From Agromyces sp. 3263 (GTDB taxonomy: Bacteria > Actinomycetota > Actinomycetes > Actinomycetales > Microbacteriaceae): a stretch of DNA of 64,000 bases. The position numbers and the translations under genes are program-made. The notes beneath the pieces were generated by a model. The model worked only from the letters and a program-made list of their open reading frames with translations, did not search any database and was not told where the DNA came from. The stretch lies in contig NZ_JAVDUV010000001.1 of the NCBI RefSeq assembly GCF_031456545.1, forward strand, positions 2,294,001-2,358,000, given 5' to 3'. Below, one piece after another: positions 16,079 through 24,430 of the stretch. Every line of letters starts with the position of its first letter. The first letter of the stretch is position 1.

Positions 16079-16567
16079 ATGAACCACCGAACGAACACCG
16101 CGAACCTGCTCGACAACCAGCCGATCTCGGTGCGCGCCAAGCTCGCTGCCGCATGGACCAGCTTCATGTTCCTGTACATCTACGTCGACTTCTTCAACCT
16201 CTACAAGCCCGGGGTCGTCGACGGCATCCTCAAGGGCCTCGTCTGGAAGTTCGACGTCAGCCCGACGTTGTTGACCGTCATGCTCGCGTCCGTGGCGATC
16301 CCGGCCCTGATGGTGATGCTCTCCATGACGCTGCCCGCGCGGGTGAACCGCGCCACGAACCTCGTCGTCGCATCGCTCTACATCCCCTACTCGCTGTTCA
16401 ACGCGGCAGGGGCGACTTGGGACTGGGCCTTCTTCTACGGCCTCTCCATCGGAATCGAGGTGCTGCTCCTGGCCTTCATCCTGCGCTCCGCCTGGACCTG
16501 GCCCCGAACCCCCGCCGTCGACGCCGCTCCCGCGACGACCGACCTTCGAGAGGCACTTCGACAGTAG
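16079..16567 (+). CDS. DUF6326 four-helix membrane protein
   Basis: The product has 162 residues with four membrane helices: AAWTSFMFLYIYVDFFNLYK near 25-44, LLTVMLASVAIPALMVMLS near 65-83, LVVASLYIPYSLFNAAG near 95-111 and FFYGLSIGIEVLLLAFIL near 118-135. Charged ends suggest a small inner-membrane protein of the DUF6326 family. No catalytic motif is visible. ATG 16079 is the first start in the conserved frame and only a weak GAAAGA site precedes it. It is divergent from the TetR gene and likely under its control. Function is unknown; small TetR-controlled membrane proteins often relate to stress or efflux, which is only a guess here. Confidence 0.75.
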   Translation: MNHRTNTANLLDNQPISVRAKLAAAWTSFMFLYIYVDFFNLYKPGVVDGILKGLVWKFDVSPTLLTVMLASVAIPALMVMLSMTLPARVNRATNLVVASLYIPYSLFNAAGATWDWAFFYGLSIGIEVLLLAFILRSAWTWPRTPAVDAAPATTDLREALRQ

Positions 16568-16677
16568 GGCGATCTGGAGAAGCGGCCGGCGACCGACGGT
16601 GTTCGGCTCGCCGGCCACACGAACGGCGGCGCGTCCACCCTGCGACGAGCTCCTCGCGGCGGCATAGACTCCGCAGC

Positions 16678-18186
16678 ATGGACGAGTCGGCCGCCCTCGA
16701 CACGACCGCGGCGCGCGCCGTCGAGACGGCCGACCGCGATCGGGTGCTGTGGACCGACGCCGACCGCGAGTGGGCCAGCCGAGCGGCGGCGGCCATCGTG
16801 GGGGAGCGGGCGAGCGCCGAGGAGTTCCTCGGGCGGCGGGCGCAACTCGTGCTCGAACGGATCGGCACACGCCAGCCCGCCGTGACGCGCACGGTGCGCG
16901 GCATCCGGTGGCGGCCGTGGGTGGGCGTCGTGACGGTGTTGGCGGCGTTCGCGTTCGGGGTGCTCATCGATCGCGTCGGCGGCGGGTCGAGCATCAACCT
17001 GCTCGCGCCGCCCGTGTTCGCGCTCGTCGTGTGGAACCTGGTCGTGTACGTCTGGCTGCTCGTGCGGCCGCTGGTGCTCCGCGGCGGCGCGGTCGGCCCG
17101 CTGCGAGCGCTCGTGATCCGCATCGCGTCGGTGCGTGGGGGCCTCGGTGAGAGCAGCCGAGCGGATGCCGCGACGGCAGCCCGGCGCACCGTGCTCGCCG
17201 CGCTGCCCCGCGAGTGGGCCCGCGTCGCCGCACCGCTCTATGGAGCCCGCGCCGCCCGCGTGCTGCACCTAGCCGCGGCGGCGACCGCGCTCGGCGTGCT
17301 CGCCGGCCTGTACACGCGCGGGCTCGCGTTCGAGTACCGCGCGTCGTGGGAGAGCACGTTCCTCGGCGCCGAGCAGGTGCACGCGCTCCTCTCGGTGACG
17401 CTCGCGCCGGGCTCGTGGCTCACCGGCATCCCGGTGCCCGACGTCGCCGCGATCGAGGCCATCCGTGCGCCCGCGAGCGAGAACGCCGCGATGTGGATGC
17501 ACCTCATGGCCGGAACGGTCGCCGTCGTCGTGATCATCCCGCGGCTGGTGCTCGCCATCGTCTCGGGGCTCGTCGAGCGGCGTCGCGCGAAGCACGTTTC
17601 GTTGCCGCTGACCGAGCCGTACTACCGCCGCCTCGTCGCCGCGTGGGTGGGCGAGCCCACGCGGGTGCGCGTCATCCCGTACAGCTACACCCTCACGCCC
17701 GAGGCGCGGGCGGGGCTCGAGGCGATCCTCGCGCGGGCGTACGGCAACGCCGCCCCGGCCATCGAGGAGCCCGTCGGGTGGGGCGACGACGAATGGCTGG
17801 GCCCGCTGACGGATGCCGCGGGCACGGGGTTCGCCGGCGCGCCCGAGATCCGCCTGCCGCTGTTCAGCCTCACGGCCACGCCCGAAGCCGATGCGCACGG
17901 CGCGTTCCTCGGGCAGCTCGGCGCGAGCGGCGGCCGCGGTGCGGCATCCGGACCCACCGTCGTGCTCGTCGACGAGTCCGCGTTCGTGGCGCGCTGGGGT
18001 GGCGGCGACTCGCGCCGCGAGGAACGCCGCGCCGTGTGGCGCGAGCTCGTCGAAGCGCACGGCGGCGTGCCGGTGTTCGTCGACCTCGCCGACCCCGACC
18101 TGGCGGCGGCGGAGGCGCAGCTCGCGGACGCGGCATCCGCGCACGAGGGCGACGCGGCGACGCCCGACGCGAGGCGGCGGCGATGA
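16678..18186 (+). CDS. DUF2868 membrane protein, partner of the DUF3482 GTPase
   Basis: The product has 502 residues. After a soluble N-terminus, membrane helices occur at about 80-100, 105-130, 200-220 and 275-300, with the DUF2868 hallmark RGLAFEYRASWESTFL between helices 3 and 4. The C-terminal 200 residues form a cytoplasmic domain (FVARW, AHGGVPVFVDLADPDL). TAGACT at 16665-16670 lies 7 nt before ATG 16678, so the message is probably leaderless. The stop overlaps the GTPase ATG by 4 nt; DUF2868 and DUF3482 genes are commonly paired. The GTPase probably docks on this membrane partner. A 125-bp frameshifted copy of residues 97-139 lies at 12139-12265. Confidence 0.82.
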   Translation: MDESAALDTTAARAVETADRDRVLWTDADREWASRAAAAIVGERASAEEFLGRRAQLVLERIGTRQPAVTRTVRGIRWRPWVGVVTVLAAFAFGVLIDRVGGGSSINLLAPPVFALVVWNLVVYVWLLVRPLVLRGGAVGPLRALVIRIASVRGGLGESSRADAATAARRTVLAALPREWARVAAPLYGARAARVLHLAAAATALGVLAGLYTRGLAFEYRASWESTFLGAEQVHALLSVTLAPGSWLTGIPVPDVAAIEAIRAPASENAAMWMHLMAGTVAVVVIIPRLVLAIVSGLVERRRAKHVSLPLTEPYYRRLVAAWVGEPTRVRVIPYSYTLTPEARAGLEAILARAYGNAAPAIEEPVGWGDDEWLGPLTDAAGTGFAGAPEIRLPLFSLTATPEADAHGAFLGQLGASGGRGAASGPTVVLVDESAFVARWGGGDSRREERRAVWRELVEAHGGVPVFVDLADPDLAAAEAQLADAASAHEGDAATPDARRRR

Positions 18187-19763
18187 GCGAGCGCGCGGCA
18201 TCCGCTGGGCTGAGCCAGCCGAGCCGCCCAGACGCGACTCGACCGGCGATCCCGGGGCTCGACGCCGGCGCCATCTCGCTGTCGCTCATCTCGCACACGA
18301 ACGCGGGCAAGACGACGCTCGCGCGCACGCTGCTCGGACGCGACGTCGGCGAGGTGCGCGACGCCCCGCATGTCACCGCCGAGGCGACGCCGTTCCCGCT
18401 CGTGCAGACGGCCGACGGCGACCTGCTCACGCTGTGGGACACGCCGGGCTTCGGCGACAGCGTGCGGCTCGCGCGCCGCCTGCGGCAGGACGGCAACCCC
18501 ATCGGCTGGTTCCTGTCGCAGGTGTGGGACCGCTACCAGGACCGCGTGCTGTGGCTCAGCCAGCTCGCCGTGCGCAACGTCGCCGAGCAGGCCGACGTGG
18601 TGCTCTACCTCGTGAACGCGGCCGAGGCGCCCGCCGACGCCGGCTACCTCGCACCCGAGCTGGAGGTGCTCGAGTGGGTCGGCAAGCCCGTGCTCGTGCT
18701 GCTCAACCAGACCGGTCCGCCGCGCGAGCGTGCAGCCGAAGACGCGGATGCCGCACGCTGGCGTGCCGCGCTCGCCGCATCCGGCCACGTGCGCGAGGTG
18801 CTCGCCTTCGACGCGTTCGCCCGCTGCTGGGTGCAGGAGTTCACACTGTTCGACGCGATCGAACCGCTGGTTCCGGATGCCTCGCGGCCGGCCTTCGCCC
18901 GCCTGTCGGCCGCGTGGCGCGACCAGCGCATGGACGAGTTCTCCGCCGCCGTGTCGGCGCTCGCCGGGCCGATCGCCCGGGCCGCCGTCGAGCGCGTGAC
19001 GCTGACGCCGCCATCGTCGACGTCGGGGTCGAAGTCGAAGTCGGAGTCGCTCGCGAAGCGGGTCGGCGGCTCGCTCGGGCTGCCGAGTCCGGCGCAGGCG
19101 CAGGCGCGAACGGATGCCGCCGACCGGATGGCCGCCCGCCTGCAGGCCGACCTGCGGCAGGGCATGGAGCGGCTCATCGCGATCCACCGCCTCGAGGGGC
19201 GGGCCGCCGACGAGGTGCTCGAGCGGGTGGCGAGCGACATCCACATGGACGCGCCCCTCGACACCACGCGCACGGCCGCGGTCGGCGGCGTCGTGTCGGG
19301 CGCGCTCACCGGGCTCGGCGCCGACCTGCTGGCCGGCGGCCTCACGTTCGGTGCCGGCATGGTCGTCGGTGCGATCCTCGGTGCGCTCGGCGGCGCGGGC
19401 GTCGCGCAGGGGGTCAACGTGGTGCGCGGACGCGACGAGTCGAGCCTCCGGTGGGAGGAGGCGTTCCTCGACGGGCTCGTCACCTCGGCACTGCTGCGCT
19501 ACCTCGCCGTCGCCCACTACGGTCGCGGTCGCGGCGCCTGGCGCGAGGGCGAGTATCCCCCGCACTGGCGCCCGATGGTCGTCGACCTGGTCGTCGCCGA
19601 GCAGGACCGGCTCGCGGTGCTCTGGTCGCGTCGCGGCCAGGGCGAGGAGGTGCTGCAGCGCGAACTCGAGGAGCTGCTCGCCGACATGGCGCTGGAACTG
19701 CTCGACGAGCTGTACCCGGGGGCGCTCGACGAGGAGACCGACTCGGTCCCGACCACGGGCTGA
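18183..19763 (+). CDS. DUF3482-type GTPase with a glycine-rich membrane hairpin
   Basis: The product has 526 residues. GTPase motifs are SHTNAGKTTLARTLLGRD (G1, about 38-55), DTPGFGD (G3, about 85) and LLNQTG in place of the usual NKxD (G4, about 177). A C-terminal glycine-rich segment (GALTGLGADLLAGGLTFG, then VVGAILGALGGAGVAQG, about 375-410) probably inserts in the membrane as a hairpin. It is translationally coupled to the DUF2868 gene (ATGA overlap). DUF2868/DUF3482 pairs are widespread but uncharacterised; a membrane-remodelling or stress role is suspected by analogy to YcjX- and dynamin-like GTPases. A 20-bp palindrome follows as terminator. Confidence 0.85.
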   Translation: MSERAASAGLSQPSRPDATRPAIPGLDAGAISLSLISHTNAGKTTLARTLLGRDVGEVRDAPHVTAEATPFPLVQTADGDLLTLWDTPGFGDSVRLARRLRQDGNPIGWFLSQVWDRYQDRVLWLSQLAVRNVAEQADVVLYLVNAAEAPADAGYLAPELEVLEWVGKPVLVLLNQTGPPRERAAEDADAARWRAALAASGHVREVLAFDAFARCWVQEFTLFDAIEPLVPDASRPAFARLSAAWRDQRMDEFSAAVSALAGPIARAAVERVTLTPPSSTSGSKSKSESLAKRVGGSLGLPSPAQAQARTDAADRMAARLQADLRQGMERLIAIHRLEGRAADEVLERVASDIHMDAPLDTTRTAAVGGVVSGALTGLGADLLAGGLTFGAGMVVGAILGALGGAGVAQGVNVVRGRDESSLRWEEAFLDGLVTSALLRYLAVAHYGRGRGAWREGEYPPHWRPMVVDLVVAEQDRLAVLWSRRGQGEEVLQRELEELLADMALELLDELYPGALDEETDSVPTTG

Positions 19764-19771
19764 ACCGGGCA

Positions 19772-19791
19772 GCGGATGCCGCGGCATCCGC
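19772..19791. terminator. Palindromic bidirectional terminator
   Basis: GCGGATGCC and GGCATCCGC flank a GC dinucleotide, a perfect 20-bp palindrome without a T-run. It sits between the convergent GTPase gene and DUF1876 gene. The same word recurs in other terminators and inside genes of this window. Confidence 0.6.
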
Positions 19792-19801
19792 TTCGCTCGC
19801 G

Positions 19802-20077
19802 CTAGCGGTGCAGATGCGCCTGCTCGCCGGTGGCGCCCTTGATGTCGTTCTCCGTCGTGTGCAGCAGTCGCTCGGCGAGGTTGCGCAAGGCGCGCGCGAC
19901 GGCGAGCTCGTCGCCGATCTCGGGCACCCTGGGGTCGTGCGGATTGCGCTGCGCTGTGCCGACGCCGGTCACCACGTGGCCGGCCGGGGTGCTCAGGGTG
20001 AGGTGCGCCAGCGTGCTGTCTTCGTCGTCGTCTTCGTCGATCTCGACGGTGATGCTCCACTGCTTCGTCGCAGACAT
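19802..20077 (-). CDS. DUF1876 protein (dsRBD-like fold)
   Basis: The product has 91 residues. The characteristic features are WSITVEIDEDDDEDSTLAHL at the start, GHVVTGVGTAQRNPHDPRVPEIGDELAVARALR in the middle and a closing LAERLLHTTENDI helix. DUF1876 proteins are small actinobacterial proteins with a double-stranded-RNA-binding-like fold and unknown job; related genes are often stress-induced. I chose ATG 20077; an upstream in-frame ATG at 20107 lacks conservation. The gene ends convergent to the GTPase gene. Confidence 0.85.
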   Translation of the reverse strand: MSATKQWSITVEIDEDDDEDSTLAHLTLSTPAGHVVTGVGTAQRNPHDPRVPEIGDELAVARALRNLAERLLHTTENDIKGATGEQAHLHR

Positions 20078-20295
20078 GGAACTCACCACCTTCCGGTCTG
20101 GTTCCACGGGTCAGCGTAGTCACCTGCCGAACGCGCGGCGAGGGTCTTCTCGGTAGGTGCTGGGCAGCGGCATCCGTGACGTCGGTAGCGCGCCGGCGCA
20201 ACATCGGTAGTCGCTGCCGATTCGCGCGAACGCTCCCGAGAGGAGTGTGGTCTCAGGCGAAAACGCCACCACACTCACCCGAAGGGAACGGAACC

Positions 20296-20547
20296 ATGGA
20301 CCTCGCAAACGGGTACCTGGCCCACACCATGCACGAACAGAACCTCGCTGCGGCGGACCGCATCAACGCGTACCGCCGGCGGGCGGCCGAGCGTCGCGCG
20401 CTCGAGGCGCAAGCGGCCACGGCCTCAGCCTTGTCGAACGAGATCACGTCGGCCGCACCCGACCGCTCCCGCTGGAACCGCATGGTCGGCGCGCTCACCC
20501 CGAGCGGCTCGCACGGGCACACGGCCACCCTCCCCAGCCGGCCGTGA
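20296..20547 (+). CDS. Small basic helical protein, paralogue of 27263-27481
   Basis: The product has 83 residues and no known domain. The N-terminus MDLANGYLAHTMHEQN is followed by a strongly basic helix (INAYRRRAAERRALEAQAA). A second gene in this window starts with a similar pattern (MELAYAYVAQTLQTHD, then QRRIAAERRA). Both are preceded by nearly the same leader (CCGAAGGGA-CGG-ACC before ATG). It may be a DNA- or RNA-associated or membrane-peripheral protein, but the sequence does not tell. It is followed by a 34-residue membrane protein on the same strand. Confidence 0.65.
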   Translation: MDLANGYLAHTMHEQNLAAADRINAYRRRAAERRALEAQAATASALSNEITSAAPDRSRWNRMVGALTPSGSHGHTATLPSRP

Positions 20548-20605
20548 CGGCCGAGCCCACCCAGCCCGTGACTCACTGACTTCTGCGACCGAAGGGAGGT
20601 GCGTG

Positions 20606-20710
20606 ATGTTCGCGACCATGATCCTGCTCGGACTGCTCGCCGCGACGGCGGTCACGTCGTCGCTGGTGCAGTTCCGCCGCGACGGCTACCGCCGCACGCC
20701 GGCCATCTAG
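20606..20710 (+). CDS. 34-residue single-helix membrane peptide
   Basis: The frame encodes one hydrophobic helix, MFATMILLGLLAATAVTSSL, followed by a basic tail (VQFRRDGYRRTPAI). A good GGGAGGT site at 20594-20600 precedes it; GTG 20603 would add one residue. Spacing of 58 bp from the preceding small gene suggests cotranscription. Positive-inside rule puts the tail in the cytoplasm. No family is recognised. Confidence 0.6.
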   Translation: MFATMILLGLLAATAVTSSLVQFRRDGYRRTPAI

Positions 20711-20845
20711 GCCGAAGCCCGGATGCGCCGATGCGCCGATGCGCCGCCGCCCCGCCGATGCCTGCACATGCCGAACGGATGCGCCCGCCATGGGCGCATC
20801 CGTTCTGGCGTCTGGGTGACGGGGCGGATGCCGCGGGCTCGGGCG

Positions 20846-21808
20846 TTACCGCAGGTCGCCGTCGTCCACGCCCTCGCGCGTCGGCGTGAGCACGACCTTG
20901 CCTCGGAGGGAGCCGGCCTCGCCGAGGGCGTGCACGGTGGCGAGCTCGTCGAGCGGGTAGTGGGCGCTCACATCGACGCGCAGCTCGCCGGCGTCGACGA
21001 GCTCGGCCAGGTGCGCGAGCTGTGCGGCGTCGCTGCGCGTGAGGATGCTGACGGTGCGAAGGTCGGCGCCGGGCGGCACCTCGCCGGGCGTCGTCGTCGA
21101 GACGAAGACGCCGCCGGGCTTCACGAGCGAGACGAGCGCGGCGGTCTGCTCGGGCGACGTGCGCACGAGGTTCACCACGACGTCGACGGGCTCGGTCACC
21201 GCGTCGACCACGGAGGTCGTCGTGTAGTCGATGACCTGCGAGGCGCCCAGCGAGGTCACGGCATCACGGCTTCGCGCGCTCGCCGTGGCGATCACGGTCG
21301 CGCCGGCCGCGGCGGCGAGCTGCACGGCGAAGCCACCGACCCCGCCTCCGGCGCCGTTCACGAGCACTCGCTGGCCCGCACGAACGTCACCGTGCTCGAC
21401 GATCGCCTGCCAGGCGGTGAGCCCGCTCGAGGCGAGGGCCGCGGCATCCGGAAGTGAGATCGAACGCGGCGCGGGTGCGATCAGGTCGGCGGGCACGACC
21501 GCATACTCGGCGGATGCACCGGGGCGGGTCATCGGGAGGAACGCGACGATGTCCTGGCCGACGAGCTCGGCCGAAATCCCCTCGCCGACGGCGATGACGG
21601 TGCCGCTGACGTCGATGCCCGGCACGTGGGGCAGGTCGACGGGGAACACCTGGGTGAGGTGGCCGGCGCGGATGGAGGCGTCGACCTCGTTGAAGGTCGT
21701 GCCCGCGACGCGGACGAGCACCTCGCCGCGGCCAGCCTCGGGCCGGGGGAGCTCGACGGGCTCGAGCACGGTCGGCTCGCCGTAGTGGGTGAACTGGATG
21801 GCGCGCAT
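20846..21808 (-). CDS. Zinc-free NADP-dependent MDR oxidoreductase (quinone-reductase type)
   Basis: The product has 320 residues. It shows the medium-chain reductase order: GroES-like N-terminal domain (GTTFNEVDASIRAG, VPGIDVSGTVIAVGEG) and Rossmann domain with VLVNGAGGGVGGFAVQLA near 150-167. The catalytic-zinc cysteines and histidine of true alcohol dehydrogenases are missing, so it resembles quinone oxidoreductases acting on enones or quinones. It is divergent from a MarR-family gene, and TTCGAA-containing sites lie between them. A role in electrophile or quinone detoxification controlled by that MarR protein is the natural reading. Confidence 0.85.
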   Translation of the reverse strand: MRAIQFTHYGEPTVLEPVELPRPEAGRGEVLVRVAGTTFNEVDASIRAGHLTQVFPVDLPHVPGIDVSGTVIAVGEGISAELVGQDIVAFLPMTRPGASAEYAVVPADLIAPAPRSISLPDAAALASSGLTAWQAIVEHGDVRAGQRVLVNGAGGGVGGFAVQLAAAAGATVIATASARSRDAVTSLGASQVIDYTTTSVVDAVTEPVDVVVNLVRTSPEQTAALVSLVKPGGVFVSTTTPGEVPPGADLRTVSILTRSDAAQLAHLAELVDAGELRVDVSAHYPLDELATVHALGEAGSLRGKVVLTPTREGVDDGDLR

Positions 21809-21824
21809 CTGTGGTCCCTATCTC

Positions 21825-21894
21825 ATTCGAATTCGAACTAACTGATACTCGTCACAACCGACGCCGTGCCGGTTCTATTTCCAATTCGAACAAG
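21825..21894. promoter_or_regulatory. Repeated AATTCGAA sites in the MDR/marR divergent region
   Basis: ATTCGAATTCGAACT at 21825-21839 contains two overlapping TTCGAA palindromes, and AATTCGAAC recurs at 21883-21891. The first lies 17 bp before the oxidoreductase start and the second overlaps the region before TAGGAT of marR. This spacing fits binding of a MarR dimer at both promoters. Confidence 0.6.
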
Positions 21895-21915
21895 TTTCTG
21901 CCGTAGGATTCGGGC

Positions 21916-22416
21916 ATGTCCGACGTCGTCATGCCCCCGGCCCTGCCCCCGGAGTTCGGCGTCTACTTCGCCCTGCTCGAGGTCAGCGCGCTCGTGCAGC
22001 AGGGCGTCGAGGGCCAGCTGCGGCGCGACGGCGGCCTGAGCTTCGTGCAATTCCAGATCCTGGCGACCTGCGGCGAGGACCCATCGTCGCCGAAGAGCAT
22101 GACCGACCTGGCTGACCGGCTCGTGCACAGCAAGAGCGGCCTCACCTACCAGGTCGGGCAGCTCGCGAAGGCCGGGCTCGTGGAGCGCGTGCCGTCGCCG
22201 CACGACGAGCGGGGCGTGAACGTCACGCTCTCACCGAAGGGGGCCGAGCTGCTCGAACGCGTGCTGCCCGGGCACGTCGAGGTGACGCGCGAGGTGCTCG
22301 TCGACGCGCTCGACGACGCCGACCGCGACGAGCTCACCCGCCTGCTCGGCATGGTCCTGCGGCACCTGCGGTCGCGACCGACTCGCTCGGCGCGGCGGGC
22401 GTCGCCGCCGTCCTGA
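21916..22416 (+). CDS. MarR-family transcriptional regulator
   Basis: The product has 166 residues. The winged helix is clear: SMTDLADRLVHSKSGLTYQV near 63-82, then LAKAGLVERVPSPHDERGVN near 84-103 containing the wing Asp-Glu-Arg-Gly. The N-terminus LLEVSALVQQGVEGQLRRDG is the usual dimer helix. TAGGAT at 21904-21909 stands 6 nt before the ATG, so the mRNA is probably leaderless. It most likely represses itself and the divergent oxidoreductase through the TTCGAA sites. No redox cysteine is prominent in the reader helix; a cysteine occurs near residue 54 (ILATCGED). Confidence 0.88.
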   Translation: MSDVVMPPALPPEFGVYFALLEVSALVQQGVEGQLRRDGGLSFVQFQILATCGEDPSSPKSMTDLADRLVHSKSGLTYQVGQLAKAGLVERVPSPHDERGVNVTLSPKGAELLERVLPGHVEVTREVLVDALDDADRDELTRLLGMVLRHLRSRPTRSARRASPPS

Positions 22417-22467
22417 GCTCGCGGCCCTTCCGGCCTCCGTCAGCGGGGCGGATGCCGCGGGCGGCCG

Positions 22468-22719
22468 CTACTCCTCGACGCCCGGGTCGCCGCCGTCGAG
22501 GCCGCCGTCGGTGGAGTCGGTGAGCGGCTCCGAGTTGCCTGGGGCAGCGGGCTGGTCGCTGACGGGCGTGTCGCCGCCCGGCTTCGAGTTCTTGGAGCGG
22601 TCGAGTGCGGCCTCGTCGAGGTCGGCCTGCTCGGTGTCGGTCGTGGTCTGGCTCTCGGTGCTGATGCCGACCTCGTCGGGGTCGGGCGTGTCACCGTTCG
22701 GGGTGGTGGAGTCGGTCAT
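22468..22719 (-). CDS. Small acidic, disordered protein
   Basis: The product has 83 residues, rich in Asp, Thr, Pro and Gly (DPDEVGISTESQTTTDTEQA, DGGLDGGDPGVEE) and predicted to be disordered. There is no signal peptide or known domain. ATG 22719 is preceded by GGAGGGACGACC, a good ribosome site, and is preferred over the in-frame start 33 bp upstream. It lies 40 bp after the cytochrome b gene on the same strand and could belong to that transcript. Such small acidic proteins are common in Microbacteriaceae and have no assigned function. Confidence 0.6.
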   Translation of the reverse strand: MTDSTTPNGDTPDPDEVGISTESQTTTDTEQADLDEAALDRSKNSKPGGDTPVSDQPAAPGNSEPLTDSTDGGLDGGDPGVEE

Positions 22720-22759
22720 CGGTCGTCCCTCCGTTCCGCTGGCCGCGCGCATCGCGTCC

Positions 22760-24430
22760 TCACTCCACTCTGCGAGCCTCCCCGGCGTGCGACAAGGGCT
22801 TGACCGCCGGAGGCTCCGCCGCCCCCACCACGATCCGGTCCTCGAAGAAGAACCGCGAGAGCCGTACCCGCAGGCGCTGGGCCACGCTCACCCGCCCGCG
22901 CTCGTCAGGTCGCAGGGTGAGCGCCCGCGGGGCATCCGGAACGGCGATGCGCCACCGCTCCGCCTCGCTGATCGGGCGGTGCACCTCGACGTACTCGCCG
23001 CCGGGCAGCCGCACGATGCGGCCCGTCTCGTAGCCATGCAGGAGCAGCTCGCGGTCCTTCTTCTGCAGCGCCAGGCACACGCGGTGCGCGACGAAGAAGC
23101 CGAGCACCGGCCCGAGCACCACGAGCACCTGCAGCACGAGGATCACGCCCTCGAACGTCAACGAGAAGTGCGTGGCGATGAGGTCGGCGCTTCCCGCGAG
23201 CCAGAGCACGCCGTAGAACACGACCGCGGCGACGCCGATGCCGGTGCGGGTGGGCGCGTTGCGCGGGCGCTCGAGCAGGTGGTGCTCGCGGTGGTCGCCC
23301 GTGATCCACTCCTCGACGAACGGGTAGACGGCGACGAGCAGGAGGTACGCGGTCACGACGGCGAGGGGCACGAGCACGGCGAGTGTCCACGTGCGGTCGA
23401 GCCACTCGAACTCCCAGCCCGGCGGCACGAGCCGCAGCGCGCCGTCGAGGAATCCGGTGTACCAGTCGGGCTGGCTGCCCGCGCCGGCGCTGCCCGAGTC
23501 GGCGGGGCCGTAGAGCCAGATCGGGTTCACCGTGACCGCCGCCGAGACGAGCACGAGCAGGCCGGTGACGATCGCGAAGAGTCCGCCGGCGCGGGCGGCG
23601 GCCACGGGCAGGGGGTCGCCCACGACGTTGCCCTCGGTGCGCCCGAGGCCCGGGAACTGCGGCGGCTCGTGCTGCCACGCGGCGAGTCCGCGCAGCGCCA
23701 CCAAGAGCAGCAGCAGCGCCGGGAACACCGCCACGTGCAGCGGGTAGAGGTGCTCGATCACCTCGCCCGGGAACTCGCCGCCGAACAGCAGGTACGACAG
23801 CCACGTGCCCACGACCGGGATGCCGAGTGTGATGCCCTCGGTGATGCGCAGGCCCGTGCCCGACAGCAGGTCGTCGGGCAGCGCGTAGCCGCTCCATCCG
23901 GTGGCCAGCGCGGTCACGAAGATGAGGAACAGCAGCACCCACATGCCCCGACGCGGCCGGCGGAACCCGCCCGTGAAGAACGTCGTGAGCAGCTGCATGA
24001 TGATCGCCGCGGGGAGCAGCAGCCCCGCCCAGTGGTGCGCCTGGCGGATCAGCAGCCCGCCCGGCAGGTCGAACGTGATGAACATCGTCGACGCGAACGC
24101 CTCCGACACCGTCGCGCCGTGCAGCGGCAGGTAGCCGCCCGTGTACGTCGTCGGGTCGCTCGAGGGCGTGTAGAAGAACATCAGCAGCACGCCCGTGACC
24201 ATGAGCACCACGATGCACGCGAGGGTCACCACGCCGAACAGGTTCGTCCAGTGCCGCGGCACCGTGCGCCGGCGCGCCTCGGCCTCGACGTCGCCGACGC
24301 GGTGGCCGAAGAAGGTCAGGTTCCGGATGCCACGGGCGAGCCGGTCGCTCATGGAGGGCCGCGGCATCCGTCGCTCAGTGGTCAGCGGCTCGTCGAGCGT
24401 GGGCTCAGCGTGCCGGCGGTCAACGGGCAT
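22760..24430 (-). CDS. QcrB-like cytochrome b, orphan variant lacking one haem's ligands
   Basis: The product has 556 residues and about nine membrane helices, with actinobacterial QcrB features: SGYALPDDLLSGTGLR near 180-195, IPVVGTWLSYLLFGGEFPG near 204-222, PQFPGLGRTEGN near 257-268 and the Qo-site PDWY. Ligands His132 and His232 for one haem are present. The second pair is not: Gln146 replaces the helix II histidine 14 residues after His132, and Arg247 replaces the helix IV histidine 15 residues after His232. No qcrA or qcrC is nearby. Its start overlaps the NDH-2 stop by 11 nt, so it likely works with that dehydrogenase on the quinone pool. The ATG at 24430 is chosen as first in-frame start after GGTGTCC. 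Confidence 0.82.
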   Translation of the reverse strand: MPVDRRHAEPTLDEPLTTERRMPRPSMSDRLARGIRNLTFFGHRVGDVEAEARRRTVPRHWTNLFGVVTLACIVVLMVTGVLLMFFYTPSSDPTTYTGGYLPLHGATVSEAFASTMFITFDLPGGLLIRQAHHWAGLLLPAAIIMQLLTTFFTGGFRRPRRGMWVLLFLIFVTALATGWSGYALPDDLLSGTGLRITEGITLGIPVVGTWLSYLLFGGEFPGEVIEHLYPLHVAVFPALLLLLVALRGLAAWQHEPPQFPGLGRTEGNVVGDPLPVAAARAGGLFAIVTGLLVLVSAAVTVNPIWLYGPADSGSAGAGSQPDWYTGFLDGALRLVPPGWEFEWLDRTWTLAVLVPLAVVTAYLLLVAVYPFVEEWITGDHREHHLLERPRNAPTRTGIGVAAVVFYGVLWLAGSADLIATHFSLTFEGVILVLQVLVVLGPVLGFFVAHRVCLALQKKDRELLLHGYETGRIVRLPGGEYVEVHRPISEAERWRIAVPDAPRALTLRPDERGRVSVAQRLRVRLSRFFFEDRIVVGAAEPPAVKPLSHAGEARRVE

